A DNA stretch of 64,000 bases, taken from NCBI RefSeq assembly GCF_024362485.1, contig NZ_CP101456.1:3658001-3722000 (forward strand), in the 5' to 3' direction. Within the stretch, counting starts at the first letter, position 1, and each line of letters opens with the position of its first letter. A model generated the notes under the pieces. The model was not told the origin of the DNA, searched no databases, and worked only from the letters and a program-made list of their open reading frames with translations. Both the position numbers and the translations under genes were made by a program. The DNA is from Natronobeatus ordinarius (GTDB lineage: Archaea; Halobacteriota; Halobacteria; Halobacteriales; Natrialbaceae). Positions 37,840 to 46,614 of this stretch are shown in pieces.

Positions 37840-38082
37840 GTGAGCTCTTCTCCGACGAGTACCGACTCCCGACCGCCGCTGAACACGACCGATATGAGTA
37901 CCCGAAACGTGCCCCTGACGCCCGAACCGACGCTGGAATCGACCACGACCGAACCGACCCCTGCTGGCGACCGCCCGGCGGCCGACTGTGCCCCCGTGAC
38001 GTTCGCCTACCGGAACACGGACCGGCTGCAGAACCTGATCGACGAGTTCAACGCCGCGTTCGTCGACCCTCACCGGGACTGA
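37840..38082 (+). CDS. Possible small protein of unknown function
   Basis: The frame begins at GTG 37840 (80 residues) or ATG 37894 (62 residues). The Thr/Pro-rich front half is low-complexity. The end (VTFAYRNTDRLQNLIDEFNAA) looks like a real amphipathic helix with haloarchaeal codon use. A TATA-like tttattatgta lies at 37783-37793. An eight-codon frame (ATG 37817) ends at TGA 37841-37843, overlapping the GTG, so a short leader peptide is conceivable. No family recognised. Confidence 0.45.
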   Translation: MSSSPTSTDSRPPLNTTDMSTRNVPLTPEPTLESTTTEPTPAGDRPAADCAPVTFAYRNTDRLQNLIDEFNAAFVDPHRD

Positions 38083-38096
38083 GCCGCCCGCTCGAG

Positions 38097-38190
38097 CGCC
38101 GTCACTCCGCGCCTGTCACTCCGCGCCCGTCACTCCGCGCCTGTCCCTCTACGCTCGTCACTCCACGCCGACCACACCCCGCTCGTCACT
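38097..38190. repeat. Imperfect short tandem repeats
   Basis: About six imperfect copies of a cgtcactccgcgcc-like unit follow one another in the gap between the small gene and the lhr stop codon. Units vary from 13 to 20 bp. The tract is probably slippage-derived. Confidence 0.6.
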
Positions 38191-40942
38191 CCTCGCCCGT
38201 GAGTCCCGAGAGCGACGCCTCGCCGATCTCCTCGAGGACGTGTTCGTGGAACGCCTGGAGCGCCGCGGACTCGTCTTCGGCCAGGACGACGTCGCTCGCC
38301 GAGAGCGTCGCCAGGCCGAACGCCCGCGGGGTCGGCGAGTCGAGCAACTGGCGGTCGACCTCGAGTTCGCCCGCCTCGATCGCGTCGACGATGCCTTCGA
38401 TCGCCGCGACCGCGAGCTTGTCCTCGAGGAGCTCCCGGTAGGTCTCTTCTATCACGGCGAACTCCTCGAGTCCCTCGGCGAAACCAAGCAGCATCTCGCT
38501 CGAGACCTGCTGCTCGCTCGCGGATTTCTCGTAGCCCTTGTAGCGTTTGAGGATCATCAGCGAGCGCGTGGCGTTGATCCGGAAGTACCGCTTTACGAGG
38601 TCGGTCCCCGACAGCGCCCGCCGGAGCTCCTCGCGAACGCGGTCGGGCTCGAGGTCCTCGAGGACCCCCACGAGGTCGACCTTCCGATTGAGCGGCATCG
38701 AGAGGGTGAAGCCGTTGTCGGCGACGGCCACCGTCACGTTCGCCGTGGCTTCCTGAGCGCAGCGGTGTGCCAGCAGCCGCGAGAGGCCGTCGTTGACCTC
38801 GCGGCCGTAGACCGAGTGGACGTAGTAGCGGCGAACGTACTCCTCGCGGTCGCGTTCGACCTCGATCGCGAGTCGTCGGTCGGTGCTCACGCTCCCGGGG
38901 CCGGCGTACCTGAGTTGATAGTCGAACAGCCGGGCGATCGCCCGTACGGCGTGGTCGTCGAGGGGAAACGTCCGGAGCCAGGCCCGGACGGCCGGCGGGC
39001 CGTCCTCGTCGTAGCGGGCGAGCAGTTCGCGCTGGAAGGCGAGGATCTCACGGCCGAGGTCGGTCGAGAGCGGCAGGCGTTCGGAGTACCACGACGGCAC
39101 CGTAGGCCGGGCGCTCGTGCGGTCGACGTACACCTTCGAGCCCCGGCGGTAGCGGTACTCGAAGTGCTGGCCTCCGAGGACGAAGACGTCACCTTTCTCG
39201 AGGGTGTCGAGGTAGTCCTCGTCGAGCTGGCCGACCCACTCGTCGCTCGCGCGGGTGTGAACGTCACAGGAGAAGGAGTCCGGGATGGTCCCGACGTTGG
39301 TCAGGTAGATCACCCGCGCCAGCCGACCGCGTTTCCCGATCAGGGACTCGCCGACGGGGAAATCGGGGTAGTGGTAGTCGCCGTCGGGCGGATCGTTCTC
39401 GTCGCGCCAGACTTTCGCGTAGACGTTCCGATCCTCCATCCCGGCGTACTCCGCCGTCAGGTAGCGCAATAGCCCCTCGTACGCCTCGTCGTCGTAGTTC
39501 CGGTACGGATAGGCTCGCCGGAGAATCGCCGTCACCGCCGACTCCGGCCGGACGGCGGCGATCGCCATCCCGTAGACGTGCTGGGCGGCGACGTCGTGGG
39601 CGTTCTCGGGGATCGACACCGAGTCGACGAATCCTTCCTCGGCCCGCTTCAGCATGACCGCACACTCGAGCACCTCGTCTCTGTCGAGGGCGATCACCCG
39701 GCCCGTCACGGTCTGGCCAACGCGGTGGCCCGCCCGTCCGACGCGCTGGAGCAAGGCGGCGACGCTCTTGGGTGAGCCGACCTGCACCACGAGGTCGACG
39801 TGGGGCATGTCGATGCCCAGCTCGAGCGACGTCGAGGAGGTCACCACGTCGAAATCGCCCGCCTTCAGCCCGTCTTCGACCTCCTGGCGGACGCCCTTCG
39901 AGAGGCTCCCGTGGTGACAGGCCGAGTTCTCCTCGTCGTAGGCCGAAAAGCGTTCCCGGAGGGTGTGCAACACGCGTTCGGCCCCCGAGCGCGTGTTCGT
40001 GAACACGATCGTGTTGGTGTGAGCCTGGACGTGCTCGTGGAGTCGCCGGTAGAATCGATCCTGGACGAGCTCCCGTGGCGTGTTGATCAGGTCGTCGGTC
40101 GGACACTCGAGTTTCAGGTCGAACTCGCGGGCGAAGCGGGCGTCGACGATCTCGTACGGGCGAGGAGGACCACCCGGCGCGTCCCGACCGACCAGGAACT
40201 CCGCCACGCGCTCGAGCGGCTCGATCGTCGCCGAACAGCCGATCCGTGTAATCGGCCCGTCGGCCAGCGCCGCGAGTCGCTCGAGGCTCACCGCGAGGTG
40301 CGTGCCCCGCTTTCCCGCCGCCAGCGAGTGGATCTCGTCGACGACGACGTACTCGACGGTGCGAAGCTTCTCCCGAAATTTGGGGGCGTTGAGCAGGATA
40401 GCCAGCGTTTCCGGCGTCGTATTCAGGATGTGGGGAGTTTCCTCGAGCATCCGCTGACGCGCGCTCGAGTCCGTGTCGCCGTGGCGGATCGCGTGGCGGA
40501 TCTCGCCGACGTCCTCGCCGCGAGCCTCGAGGATCGACTCGATGCCGGAGAGGGGCACCTCGAGGTTGCGGTGGATGTCGTTGGCCAGTGACTTCAACGG
40601 GGAGACGTAGAGGCAGTAGACCGAGTTTTCGAGGCCCTCGTCCTGGAGCTGGTCACGCTTGAAGAGTTCGTCGATGATCGCGAGGAAGCTCGAGAGCGTC
40701 TTCCCCGACCCCGTGGGCGCACAGATCAGCGTGTTCGTCCCCGCGTGAATCTTCGGGATGGCCGCCTTCTGCGGCGGGGTGAAAAACCCACCATTTTCGG
40801 GAACGTACGCGCCGAACTCCCGTAGCCACCACTCCCGGACTGCCGGCTCGAGCACCTCGAGGACGTCCCGGTCGTCGATCTCGACGGCGTCGGGGTCGAA
40901 CGGCAGCTCCTCGTCGGGTACCGGCAACTCGCTCCCATCCAT
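38186..40942 (-). CDS. lhr: Lhr-type superfamily 2 helicase (Lhr-core)
   Basis: The product has 918 residues from ATG 40942. Helicase motifs are ICAPTGSGKTLSSFLAI (Walker A), VVDEIHSLAAGKRGTHL (DEIH box), GCSATIEPL (motif III), VFTNTRSGAERVL (motif IV), TSSTSLELGIDMPHVD (motif V) and QRVGRAGHRVGQ (motif VI). The long C-terminal winged-helix and Lhr domains follow. Lhr-core proteins unwind DNA-RNA or branched DNA and are linked to replication-coupled repair. The open frame continues upstream to 41773, but that part is antisense to the MBL gene and is not coding. Confidence 0.93.
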   Translation of the reverse strand: MDGSELPVPDEELPFDPDAVEIDDRDVLEVLEPAVREWWLREFGAYVPENGGFFTPPQKAAIPKIHAGTNTLICAPTGSGKTLSSFLAIIDELFKRDQLQDEGLENSVYCLYVSPLKSLANDIHRNLEVPLSGIESILEARGEDVGEIRHAIRHGDTDSSARQRMLEETPHILNTTPETLAILLNAPKFREKLRTVEYVVVDEIHSLAAGKRGTHLAVSLERLAALADGPITRIGCSATIEPLERVAEFLVGRDAPGGPPRPYEIVDARFAREFDLKLECPTDDLINTPRELVQDRFYRRLHEHVQAHTNTIVFTNTRSGAERVLHTLRERFSAYDEENSACHHGSLSKGVRQEVEDGLKAGDFDVVTSSTSLELGIDMPHVDLVVQVGSPKSVAALLQRVGRAGHRVGQTVTGRVIALDRDEVLECAVMLKRAEEGFVDSVSIPENAHDVAAQHVYGMAIAAVRPESAVTAILRRAYPYRNYDDEAYEGLLRYLTAEYAGMEDRNVYAKVWRDENDPPDGDYHYPDFPVGESLIGKRGRLARVIYLTNVGTIPDSFSCDVHTRASDEWVGQLDEDYLDTLEKGDVFVLGGQHFEYRYRRGSKVYVDRTSARPTVPSWYSERLPLSTDLGREILAFQRELLARYDEDGPPAVRAWLRTFPLDDHAVRAIARLFDYQLRYAGPGSVSTDRRLAIEVERDREEYVRRYYVHSVYGREVNDGLSRLLAHRCAQEATANVTVAVADNGFTLSMPLNRKVDLVGVLEDLEPDRVREELRRALSGTDLVKRYFRINATRSLMILKRYKGYEKSASEQQVSSEMLLGFAEGLEEFAVIEETYRELLEDKLAVAAIEGIVDAIEAGELEVDRQLLDSPTPRAFGLATLSASDVVLAEDESAALQAFHEHVLEEIGEASLSGLTGEE

Positions 40943-41092
40943 CGTCCGAAGGTTGGTCGGCGCGAGTAAGAGGGTTTGGTCACCGCAGTGAAAGTGAATC
41001 GGTCGGCGATGTATCGGTGCACGCTCGCGCTGGCTCAGGCAATCGTTCGGGAAGCCAGCACTCTTAACCGCCTCGCCGTCGCACGATCTCAC

Positions 41093-41827
41093 ATGCGCGT
41101 CACGTTTCTCGGCACGGGTGCGGCGATGCCGACCGGCGAGCGCTTTCAGACCGGGATCCTCGTCCAGGAGGACGGCCGCACACTCCTCGTCGACTGTGGC
41201 TGTGGCGTCCTCCACCGCCTCCAGCAGTCCGGCGTCGGCTACGAGAACGTCTCGAGCGTCCTCCTGACGCACCACCATCTGGACCACGTGGCGGATCTGC
41301 TTCCGTTGATGAAAGCCCGCTGGCTCGCCGGCGAGGAGCACCTCGAGGTCGTCGGCCCCCAGGGGACGAAGGCGCTCGTCGACGGCCTGCTCTCCGTTCA
41401 CGAGTACATGGACGGACGACTCGACCTGCAGGTTCGCGAGGTCGTCCCCGGCGAGTTCTCGGTGGCCGGCTTCGACGTCTCGGCGTACGAGACCCGCCAC
41501 TCGCTGCCGTGTCTCGCTTACCGGTTCGACGACCGCTTTACGTTCAGCGGCGACAGCGAGGCGTTCGCCGGGCTGGCGAACTTCGCGGACGGCTCGGCGA
41601 TCCTCGCTCACGACTGTTCGTTCCCCGACGACGTCGACGTCTCGAACCACCCGACGCCAGCGAAACTGGGCCGGGAACTCGCCGACTGCGAGATCGGCCG
41701 TGTCTACCTCACCCACCTCTATCCGCACACGAACGGCCGACACACGGAGATGCGCGACTCGATCGCCGAGCACTACGACGGCGACGTCCGGTTCGCCGAG
41801 GACCTCCAGACGATCTCGATCGAGTGA
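41093..41827 (+). CDS. MBL-fold metallo-hydrolase (RNase Z-like)
   Basis: The 244-residue protein begins MRVTFLGTGAAMPTGERFQTG. It carries the zinc motif LLTHHHLDHVADL (HxHxDH), with FSGDSEAF and AHDCSF supplying further ligands and THLYPHT near the end. This is the ribonuclease Z/arylsulfatase-like branch of the beta-lactamase fold. The active site is complete but it lacks the tRNA-binding exosite arm of true RNase Z, so the substrate may be a small molecule or RNA. It is divergent from lhr with 150 bp between starts. Confidence 0.85.
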   Translation: MRVTFLGTGAAMPTGERFQTGILVQEDGRTLLVDCGCGVLHRLQQSGVGYENVSSVLLTHHHLDHVADLLPLMKARWLAGEEHLEVVGPQGTKALVDGLLSVHEYMDGRLDLQVREVVPGEFSVAGFDVSAYETRHSLPCLAYRFDDRFTFSGDSEAFAGLANFADGSAILAHDCSFPDDVDVSNHPTPAKLGRELADCEIGRVYLTHLYPHTNGRHTEMRDSIAEHYDGDVRFAEDLQTISIE

Positions 41828-41856
41828 TCAGACGGATCGACGGCGCTCGAGCTTGC

Positions 41857-42882
41857 TCAGCCGAGATCCTGTTCGCGCTCTGACTCCCGCAAAATGAACG
41901 GTCCCATCGCGAGCGTCCGCTTCGCGACGGAGGCGACCCGGAGGATGTAGACGGTGAAGACGACGAAGGGGGCGACGCCGACGACGAAGCCGGCGCTGGT
42001 CACCCAGACGAGGTTGTCGACGCCCAGCGTCGTCCCCGGAAGGGCGGTCGCGTCGACGTACATGACCATCCCACCCATGACCACCAGTGCGGGCACGGAG
42101 ATGTAGAGCAGGGCCCGCGAGAGGTCGATCAGCGCCCACTGGAAGTACAGCGTCTTGAAGTGCTCGCGGGCCGGTCCGAAGAACTTCAGGACCTCGATCA
42201 GGTCGTCGATCGCCTCGCTCGCGTCCGCAGAGAGCGAGTCGGCGTGGTCGTGGCGGAGCTGGCGCGCCTCGTAGATCTTCCGGGAGTAGTTGAAGTCGAG
42301 CGCGTACCAGATTACCTCGAACGTGCCGAACTGGGCGTCTTCGAGCTCGTCCATCACTCGCCGCGCGTTGTCCGTCAGCTCGTCGACGTACTGTTCGATC
42401 GCCTCGCGGAGTTCCTCGTCGCGTTCGTCCTCCATCGTCTCCACGAGTTGCTCGGCTTTCGCCTCGATTCCGTCGAGCAGTTCGTACAGAAAGCCCGACG
42501 GTTCGGGCGGCGACACCCCTTCCTCGAGTTCCGCCTCGACGTCCCGTCTGAAGTCCATCGACGCGGTCATGCGCTCGCGCTGGTCGCCGACCGCGCCGAG
42601 CTCCTGGGAGAGGACGAGCTGGTTGATCGTAACGACGATCGACGTCCCGGTGATGATCGCCCCGATGAACGCCGAGAAGAGGAACTCGAGGCCGTCCTGG
42701 TTCTCGACGATCCGCCGGAGCGGGCTGAGCCCGAGCTGGCTAAGGGCGACGAGCACGACGAACGTCGTCCCGAGGATCGCCGCCGTCAGGAGCCACCGGT
42801 TCACCGCGAGCAGGAACCACAGCCGGATCCTGCTCCCCTCGACTCGTTCGTGCATCGGGTCGTTCGAGTTCGAATCGCCCAT
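41857..42882 (-). CDS. Membrane protein with coiled central domain, unknown function
   Basis: The 341-residue protein has two N-terminal membrane helices (residues ~28-48 and ~68-92). A soluble helical region rich in Glu, Asp and Arg follows (residues ~95-245). Two C-terminal helices lie at ~255-280 and ~290-315, ahead of a charged tail. No catalytic motif is visible. Haloarchaeal genomes have related unassigned membrane proteins of this 2+2 layout. The tail ends near the MBL stop codon in convergent orientation. Function unknown. Confidence 0.7.
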   Translation of the reverse strand: MGDSNSNDPMHERVEGSRIRLWFLLAVNRWLLTAAILGTTFVVLVALSQLGLSPLRRIVENQDGLEFLFSAFIGAIITGTSIVVTINQLVLSQELGAVGDQRERMTASMDFRRDVEAELEEGVSPPEPSGFLYELLDGIEAKAEQLVETMEDERDEELREAIEQYVDELTDNARRVMDELEDAQFGTFEVIWYALDFNYSRKIYEARQLRHDHADSLSADASEAIDDLIEVLKFFGPAREHFKTLYFQWALIDLSRALLYISVPALVVMGGMVMYVDATALPGTTLGVDNLVWVTSAGFVVGVAPFVVFTVYILRVASVAKRTLAMGPFILRESEREQDLG

Positions 42883-43090
42883 CGGCTGGCACGAACGACG
42901 CCGGAAGACAAAAGATCGGTGCCGGCAGCGCGTGATACGGTCTGTTGTGACTCGGTGCCGGTGATCGCTGCCCCGTTCGAGCGATGACCGGTAAAACGGT
43001 ACAACGATCCGTATGAGGTGGGCGGTTACTCGTCTGTGGTCTCGCCTCCGCGAGCAGTCTCGCTCGAGGACCGTCGACCGTGTGCGACGG

Positions 43091-43456
43091 CTACAGCGTC
43101 GACTCGCGGAGTTCGTCGGCGACCTCGTCGAACGGCGGCTCCGTTGCGACGTGGTCGACGACCTCCTCGGGGTCGACGGCCAGTTCGTAGCTCGGTCGCC
43201 CCTTCCCCGTGGGCGACGTCGTCTCGGGCGTGACCTCCTCGACGACGTCGCTCGCCTCGAGCCGGTACAGCGATCGCATCACGTCCGCTTCGGAGACGCT
43301 GCCGACGACCGCCTCGCCGACCGTTCCGTCCCGACAGGTGCTTCGCAGTTCGTGCGTCTGTGCTGGCGTCCGGTCGTGACACTCGAGTTCGACGAGTCCC
43401 AGGAGGACGAGACACTCGGTTCTGGACGTCCCATCGAGGTCGGCGCCATTTGTCAT
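43091..43456 (-). CDS. Winged-helix transcriptional regulator, small
   Basis: The 121-residue protein has a helix-turn-helix core: ECLVLLGLVELE, then the recognition-helix region EADVMRSLYRLEASDVVEEV. An SPTGKGRPSYELAVD wing resembles the Gly-Arg-Pro beta hairpin of PadR-like regulators. Acidic ends are typical for haloarchaea. The ligand and target are unknown; no adjacent gene suggests a partner. ATG at 43456 chosen; an AT-rich gataatttgtgatac stretch just upstream fits a promoter. Confidence 0.65.
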   Translation of the reverse strand: MTNGADLDGTSRTECLVLLGLVELECHDRTPAQTHELRSTCRDGTVGEAVVGSVSEADVMRSLYRLEASDVVEEVTPETTSPTGKGRPSYELAVDPEEVVDHVATEPPFDEVADELRESTL

Positions 43457-43619
43457 ACACGATAATTTGTGATACTGTGCATTAGGTGTTCCTCCGAACG
43501 ATGGGGCGAATCGAGCGGAAAACAAACGCCCCGGACGCCTCAACGGCGTCGGGGGAGAAGTGAGCGCGAGGGCGTCGTCATCGGTCCGCTTTGTGGCGAC
43601 TACCGACGGCCGGCAGGCG

Positions 43620-44426
43620 TTATCGATTCTCCTCTTCCTGGAGCTCTGCGAGCTCGGCTTCGACGTCCTCGTCGACGTCGACGTCCTCGAGATCGACCTC
43701 CTCTTCGACGTCCGCCGCGGGCGCCTCGTCCTCGCCGAGTTCAGCTTTGAGCGTCTCGAGTTCGCCCTCGACGCCGCTGTCGGTCGACAGCTGTTCGAGT
43801 TCGCGGTCGATACTGTCCTTGTCGGAGAGGACGTCCTCGAACGCGCCCGACTCGTGCAGTTCGTCGAGGGCGGCGGCGCGAGCTTCCATGTCCTCGGTCC
43901 GCTCCTCGGCGCGTTCGATGGCGCGACCGACGTCCTCGAACTCCTCGCCCGTGGCGGTCATCGCCTCCGAGACCGTCGTGCTGGCTTCTGCGGCCTCGTA
44001 GCGGGCTTTCATCGTCTCCTTTTTGGTGCGGAACTCCTCGATCCGGCTCTGGAGTTCGTTCTTCTGTTCGATCAGCCGATCTTGTTGGCTCTGCAGGTCC
44101 GAGATCTGGCGCTCGAGTTCCTCGATCTGGTTCATCTTCGTCTTCTTCTTCTCGAGCGCCCGTCGGGCGAGGTCCTCACGACCTTGCTGGACCGCGGTGC
44201 GGGCCTGGCCGTTGTGTTTCTCGACGTTCTCCTCGAGGCGGCGTTTCTGCATCTCGAGGCGCTTTTTCTGCGTCGTCAGGTCGGCGATGCCCCGTTTGAC
44301 CTGCTGGAGCTGATCGCGCATCTGCTCGTAGGAGTAGTCGAGCGTCTGGGTCGGGTCCTCCGCCCGATTGAGCAGCGAGTTGATCTTCGACCGGATAACG
44401 TACGACGTCCGAGAGAGGATGCCCAT
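43620..44426 (-). CDS. PspA/Vipp1-family membrane-stress protein
   Basis: The 268-residue protein starts MGILSRTSYVIRSKINSLLN, the amphipathic membrane-binding helix of the family. The central ~160 residues form one long coiled coil (QMRDQLQQVKRGIADLTTQK onwards). A very acidic tail follows that is absent from bacterial PspA. Such proteins form rings or rods on the membrane and protect or repair it. The upstream frame to 44708 is non-coding; the TATA-like box below supports ATG 44426. Confidence 0.9.
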   Translation of the reverse strand: MGILSRTSYVIRSKINSLLNRAEDPTQTLDYSYEQMRDQLQQVKRGIADLTTQKKRLEMQKRRLEENVEKHNGQARTAVQQGREDLARRALEKKKTKMNQIEELERQISDLQSQQDRLIEQKNELQSRIEEFRTKKETMKARYEAAEASTTVSEAMTATGEEFEDVGRAIERAEERTEDMEARAAALDELHESGAFEDVLSDKDSIDRELEQLSTDSGVEGELETLKAELGEDEAPAADVEEEVDLEDVDVDEDVEAELAELQEEENR

Positions 44427-44810
44427 GTTGTCCCAGTTTCGTTCGTGAGCCTTAAAAACCTCACTTCTGCAACAGGCTCTGGACTCGCGGGAACCGCTTT
44501 CGGTCCGTGTTGCGGGGACCGAAACGCCGGTCGCGACCGAACGCGAGGGTGTCCAGCGCGCGACACCCGCGAAAGAGGACACGTTCTCGAGGTGCTCGAG
44601 AAGTACGACGGATAGAACGAGTGAGTACAGACCAGGTATTGGCACGGTCGTGTCCGTTCGGACGGATGTTCTACTCACGGGTCCGCAGCCAGGTTCCTGT
44701 GAACACAAGCCGGTCGTATCGGTGGCTCTCGGTCACACACTGGACTCCCAGAGTATGGGTTCAAAGAAGATCAGTTCAGTGTTCACTACAACGAAGTAGC
44801 ATCCGTCTTT
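44427..44810. other. Gene-free stretch before the insertion sequence
   Basis: No gene seen. A small hairpin (gggtgtc ... gacaccc) lies at about 44547-44568. A 13-base match to the end of the 45670 MITE lies at 44800-44812, at the very border of the IS. Confidence 0.45.
44451..44457 (-). promoter_or_regulatory. TATA box for the PspA gene
   Basis: The minus-strand sequence tttttaag, 25-32 bp before the ATG at 44426, is an archaeal TATA box at leaderless spacing. Confidence 0.55.
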
Positions 44811-44860
44811 AGAGGGTGTCATAGAATACGTCGCACACGAAAGGGCAGGGTTGAGAAGCC

Positions 44861-46092
44861 GTGTCCAGCAGCACTCAAACCCTGCAAGATGAGCCTTGGA
44901 TAGACGAGTTCTTTAATCTCGTGGCTGTCGAGACACTTCCGCTCTTTGAGTACCTCGACTTTGACTTTCTCAGCGAGTATGACGTGTTCGCCCCCGCTCG
45001 TCGGGGGCGAACACGAGATCATCACCCGCCAGAACTGTTCAAAGGCTTTCTTCACTGCTACTACAAGGGAATCTACGGGCCTCGTCCTGTCACCCGAGAA
45101 CTCCAAAACACGGCCGTCTGGCTCAGCTGTGGGTTCGATCGACTGCCGTCGAGAGACGCGGTCGATCGCTTCCTCACTGACCTCGGACTGGTCGTTGACG
45201 ACGTGTTCAGTTGCCTCGTCGAGCAGGCCGCTACCTGCGGCCTGCTCGACTCTACCTTCCGGATCGATTCAACCGATCTCGAAGCCCTTGCGTGGAACGA
45301 TGACGCGTCGTGGAACTACGATCCAACGGCCGAAGCCTACTACTACGGGTTCGGTCTCACGATTGTTTCGGCAGGGCCAAAGATTCCGATTGCAGCGGAG
45401 TTTACGCAGGCGAAACAGGCCTCGAAGGAGACGGCGATGCGCGTCACACGTGACGCGCTCGCCGTCAAACAGCCGATCTGGATGCTTGGAGACAGTGGCT
45501 ACGACATCCTCGATTGGCACGACTTCCTGCTGGAAGCAGGAGTCGTGCCGATCGCCCCGTACAACCCACGAAACACCAGCGAACCGCTCGATATCGAATA
45601 CCGCGTCGAAAACCGAATCAGCGAATTCACCGAAGATGTGACGCTCAAGCGTTCGATCCTCGCTGAGACCATTCGTCTTTAGCTAAGACTGCTGGTTATA
45701 CTCCGTGGCAGAATTATGCTTAATGGTATTAGTCGAACGAATCTAGCGGCTGAACCGCTGATGCGGCTGAGAGTCAACAGTACAGATAATGCAGAGACTG
45801 CTTTTTCGCCCCGCAGCGGTCGTATACTGACGAAACCCACCTCCAAAACGGTGTTATTCGGTATTACTCTGAGTATTAGCTAAAGACGGATGTCGCTGAG
45901 ACATACAAGCGACGAACGCAAGTTGAGCGAACGTTTGGAGCGTGTTCAGACTGCGGCCTCGGGACGCTGCGCGCCCGAGGCCGCGCCCATGCGCGGGTAG
46001 AAGTGTATCTTGGACTGTGTCTCCGAGTGATCGTTGCCATCACGAACTACGAACAGGGTGAAAATCCGGGTCGAACCAAGCTCGTGGCATGA
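44861..46092 (+). pseudogene. DDE transposase split by a MITE-like insertion
   Basis: The first part (44861-45669) encodes 269 residues with HHPPELFKGFLHCYYKG, RIDSTDLEAL (first Asp) and WMLGDSGYDILDW (second Asp). The frame then runs into the 223-bp insert and stops at 45680. Past the insert the same frame resumes at 45903 with TYKRRTQVERTFGACSDCG, which holds the catalytic Glu, and ends at 46092. Joining the two exactly at the 10-bp duplication restores 999 bases, or 332 residues, without frame error. The gene was therefore intact until the insertion. Not functional as it stands. Confidence 0.88.
45670..45892. mobile_element. MITE-like 223-bp non-autonomous element
   Basis: The ends cattcgtctttagctaa (45670) and ttagctaaagacggatg (ending 45892) are inverted repeats matching at 16 of 17 bases. 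Both flanks show the 10-bp duplication tcgctgagac (45660-45669 and 45893-45902). The interior has no open frame of note. The transposase that moves it is not identified. Confidence 0.88.
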
Positions 46093-46114
46093 GATGAATT
46101 GTATGACACCCTCT

Positions 46115-46252
46115 TGTGATGGCTGTTTTGGCTGATCGCTCGAGCAGTTCGTCGGCGAACGCCGCGAACTGCTCAGGATCGGCATATCTCACGAAATTGA
46201 GCCAGAGGAGCGATTCTAACCCGGATTCTGTCCATCGCACCCACTGATTTTA
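46115..46252 (-). pseudogene. Transposase C-terminal fragment
   Basis: The minus-strand frame reads NQWVRWTESGLESLLW and then a YADPEQF-ADELLERSAKTAIT segment. The latter resembles the C-terminal end of a haloarchaeal transposase (ISH6-like, from memory). It is cut on the right by a stop at ~46252 and on the left by the end of the neighbouring IS. There is no catalytic region, so it is a remnant. Confidence 0.6.
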
Positions 46253-46401
46253 CACCGTTTCGAGATTTCTCCAAGAACCTGGTTCGGACAATTCCGTGAA
46301 CTTGTCATGAAACCGGCGGTCCGCAACATCGAACGCGCCATCGAGGGCTCACCCGTGAAATCACGCGTTCAAACAAGGCCCACCCATTCTATTTGAGATA
46401 T
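46253..46401 (+). pseudogene. Second transposase C-terminal fragment
   Basis: The plus-strand frame reads LHRFEISPRTWFGQFRELV and then MKPAVRNIERAIEG. This is the typical end of an IS5-type DDE transposase, different from both intact ones here. It stops at about 46401 and has no upstream part. It overlaps the end of the truncated toxin frame on the other strand, marking the break point. Confidence 0.55.
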
Positions 46402-46573
46402 CGTACGTCGTACTATCTTTTGTAACTTGGCCACCAACCGGGTACATATCCGTGTTCGTATCTGCTGTAACCTCGCCGGTTGCATGACGCTTGATGATGT
46501 GTTCTTTTTCATACTCTTCCGTTCCTCGCTCAAGCCACATCACGTCACCTGTACTTTCCGCTCTCGCTGCCAC
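46361..46573 (-). pseudogene. Truncated polymorphic-toxin C-terminal module
   Basis: The frame reads STGDVMWLERGTEEYEKEHI, then IKRHATG. This is the same WLExG...HIxxRHxTG signature as the C-terminal domain of the large toxin at 49811-51664. After about 50 residues it continues into antisense transposase debris and stops, so the back half of the domain is lost. No start codon of its own is convincing; GTG 46573 is only the first possible. It is the most degraded and most distal member of the module series. Confidence 0.55.
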
Positions 46574-46614
46574 GGGAATGTGTAGTATATATTCAGCGTT
46601 CTGACCAATGTGTG

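Larger units (their letters stand above)
44811..46114. mobile_element. DDE-transposase insertion sequence, disrupted
   Basis: Inverted ends agagggtgtcata (44811-44823) and tatgacaccctct (46102-46114) bound the element. It contains one transposase gene split by a MITE-like insertion. No clear target duplication is visible, and the right flank is a piece of another transposase, so the surrounding DNA has been rearranged or is itself IS debris. Confidence 0.8.

Noticed and set aside
40943-41773. N-terminal extension of the Lhr frame by 277 codons
   Set aside because: It runs antisense to the metallo-hydrolase gene and lacks Lhr similarity; the helicase starts naturally at 40942.
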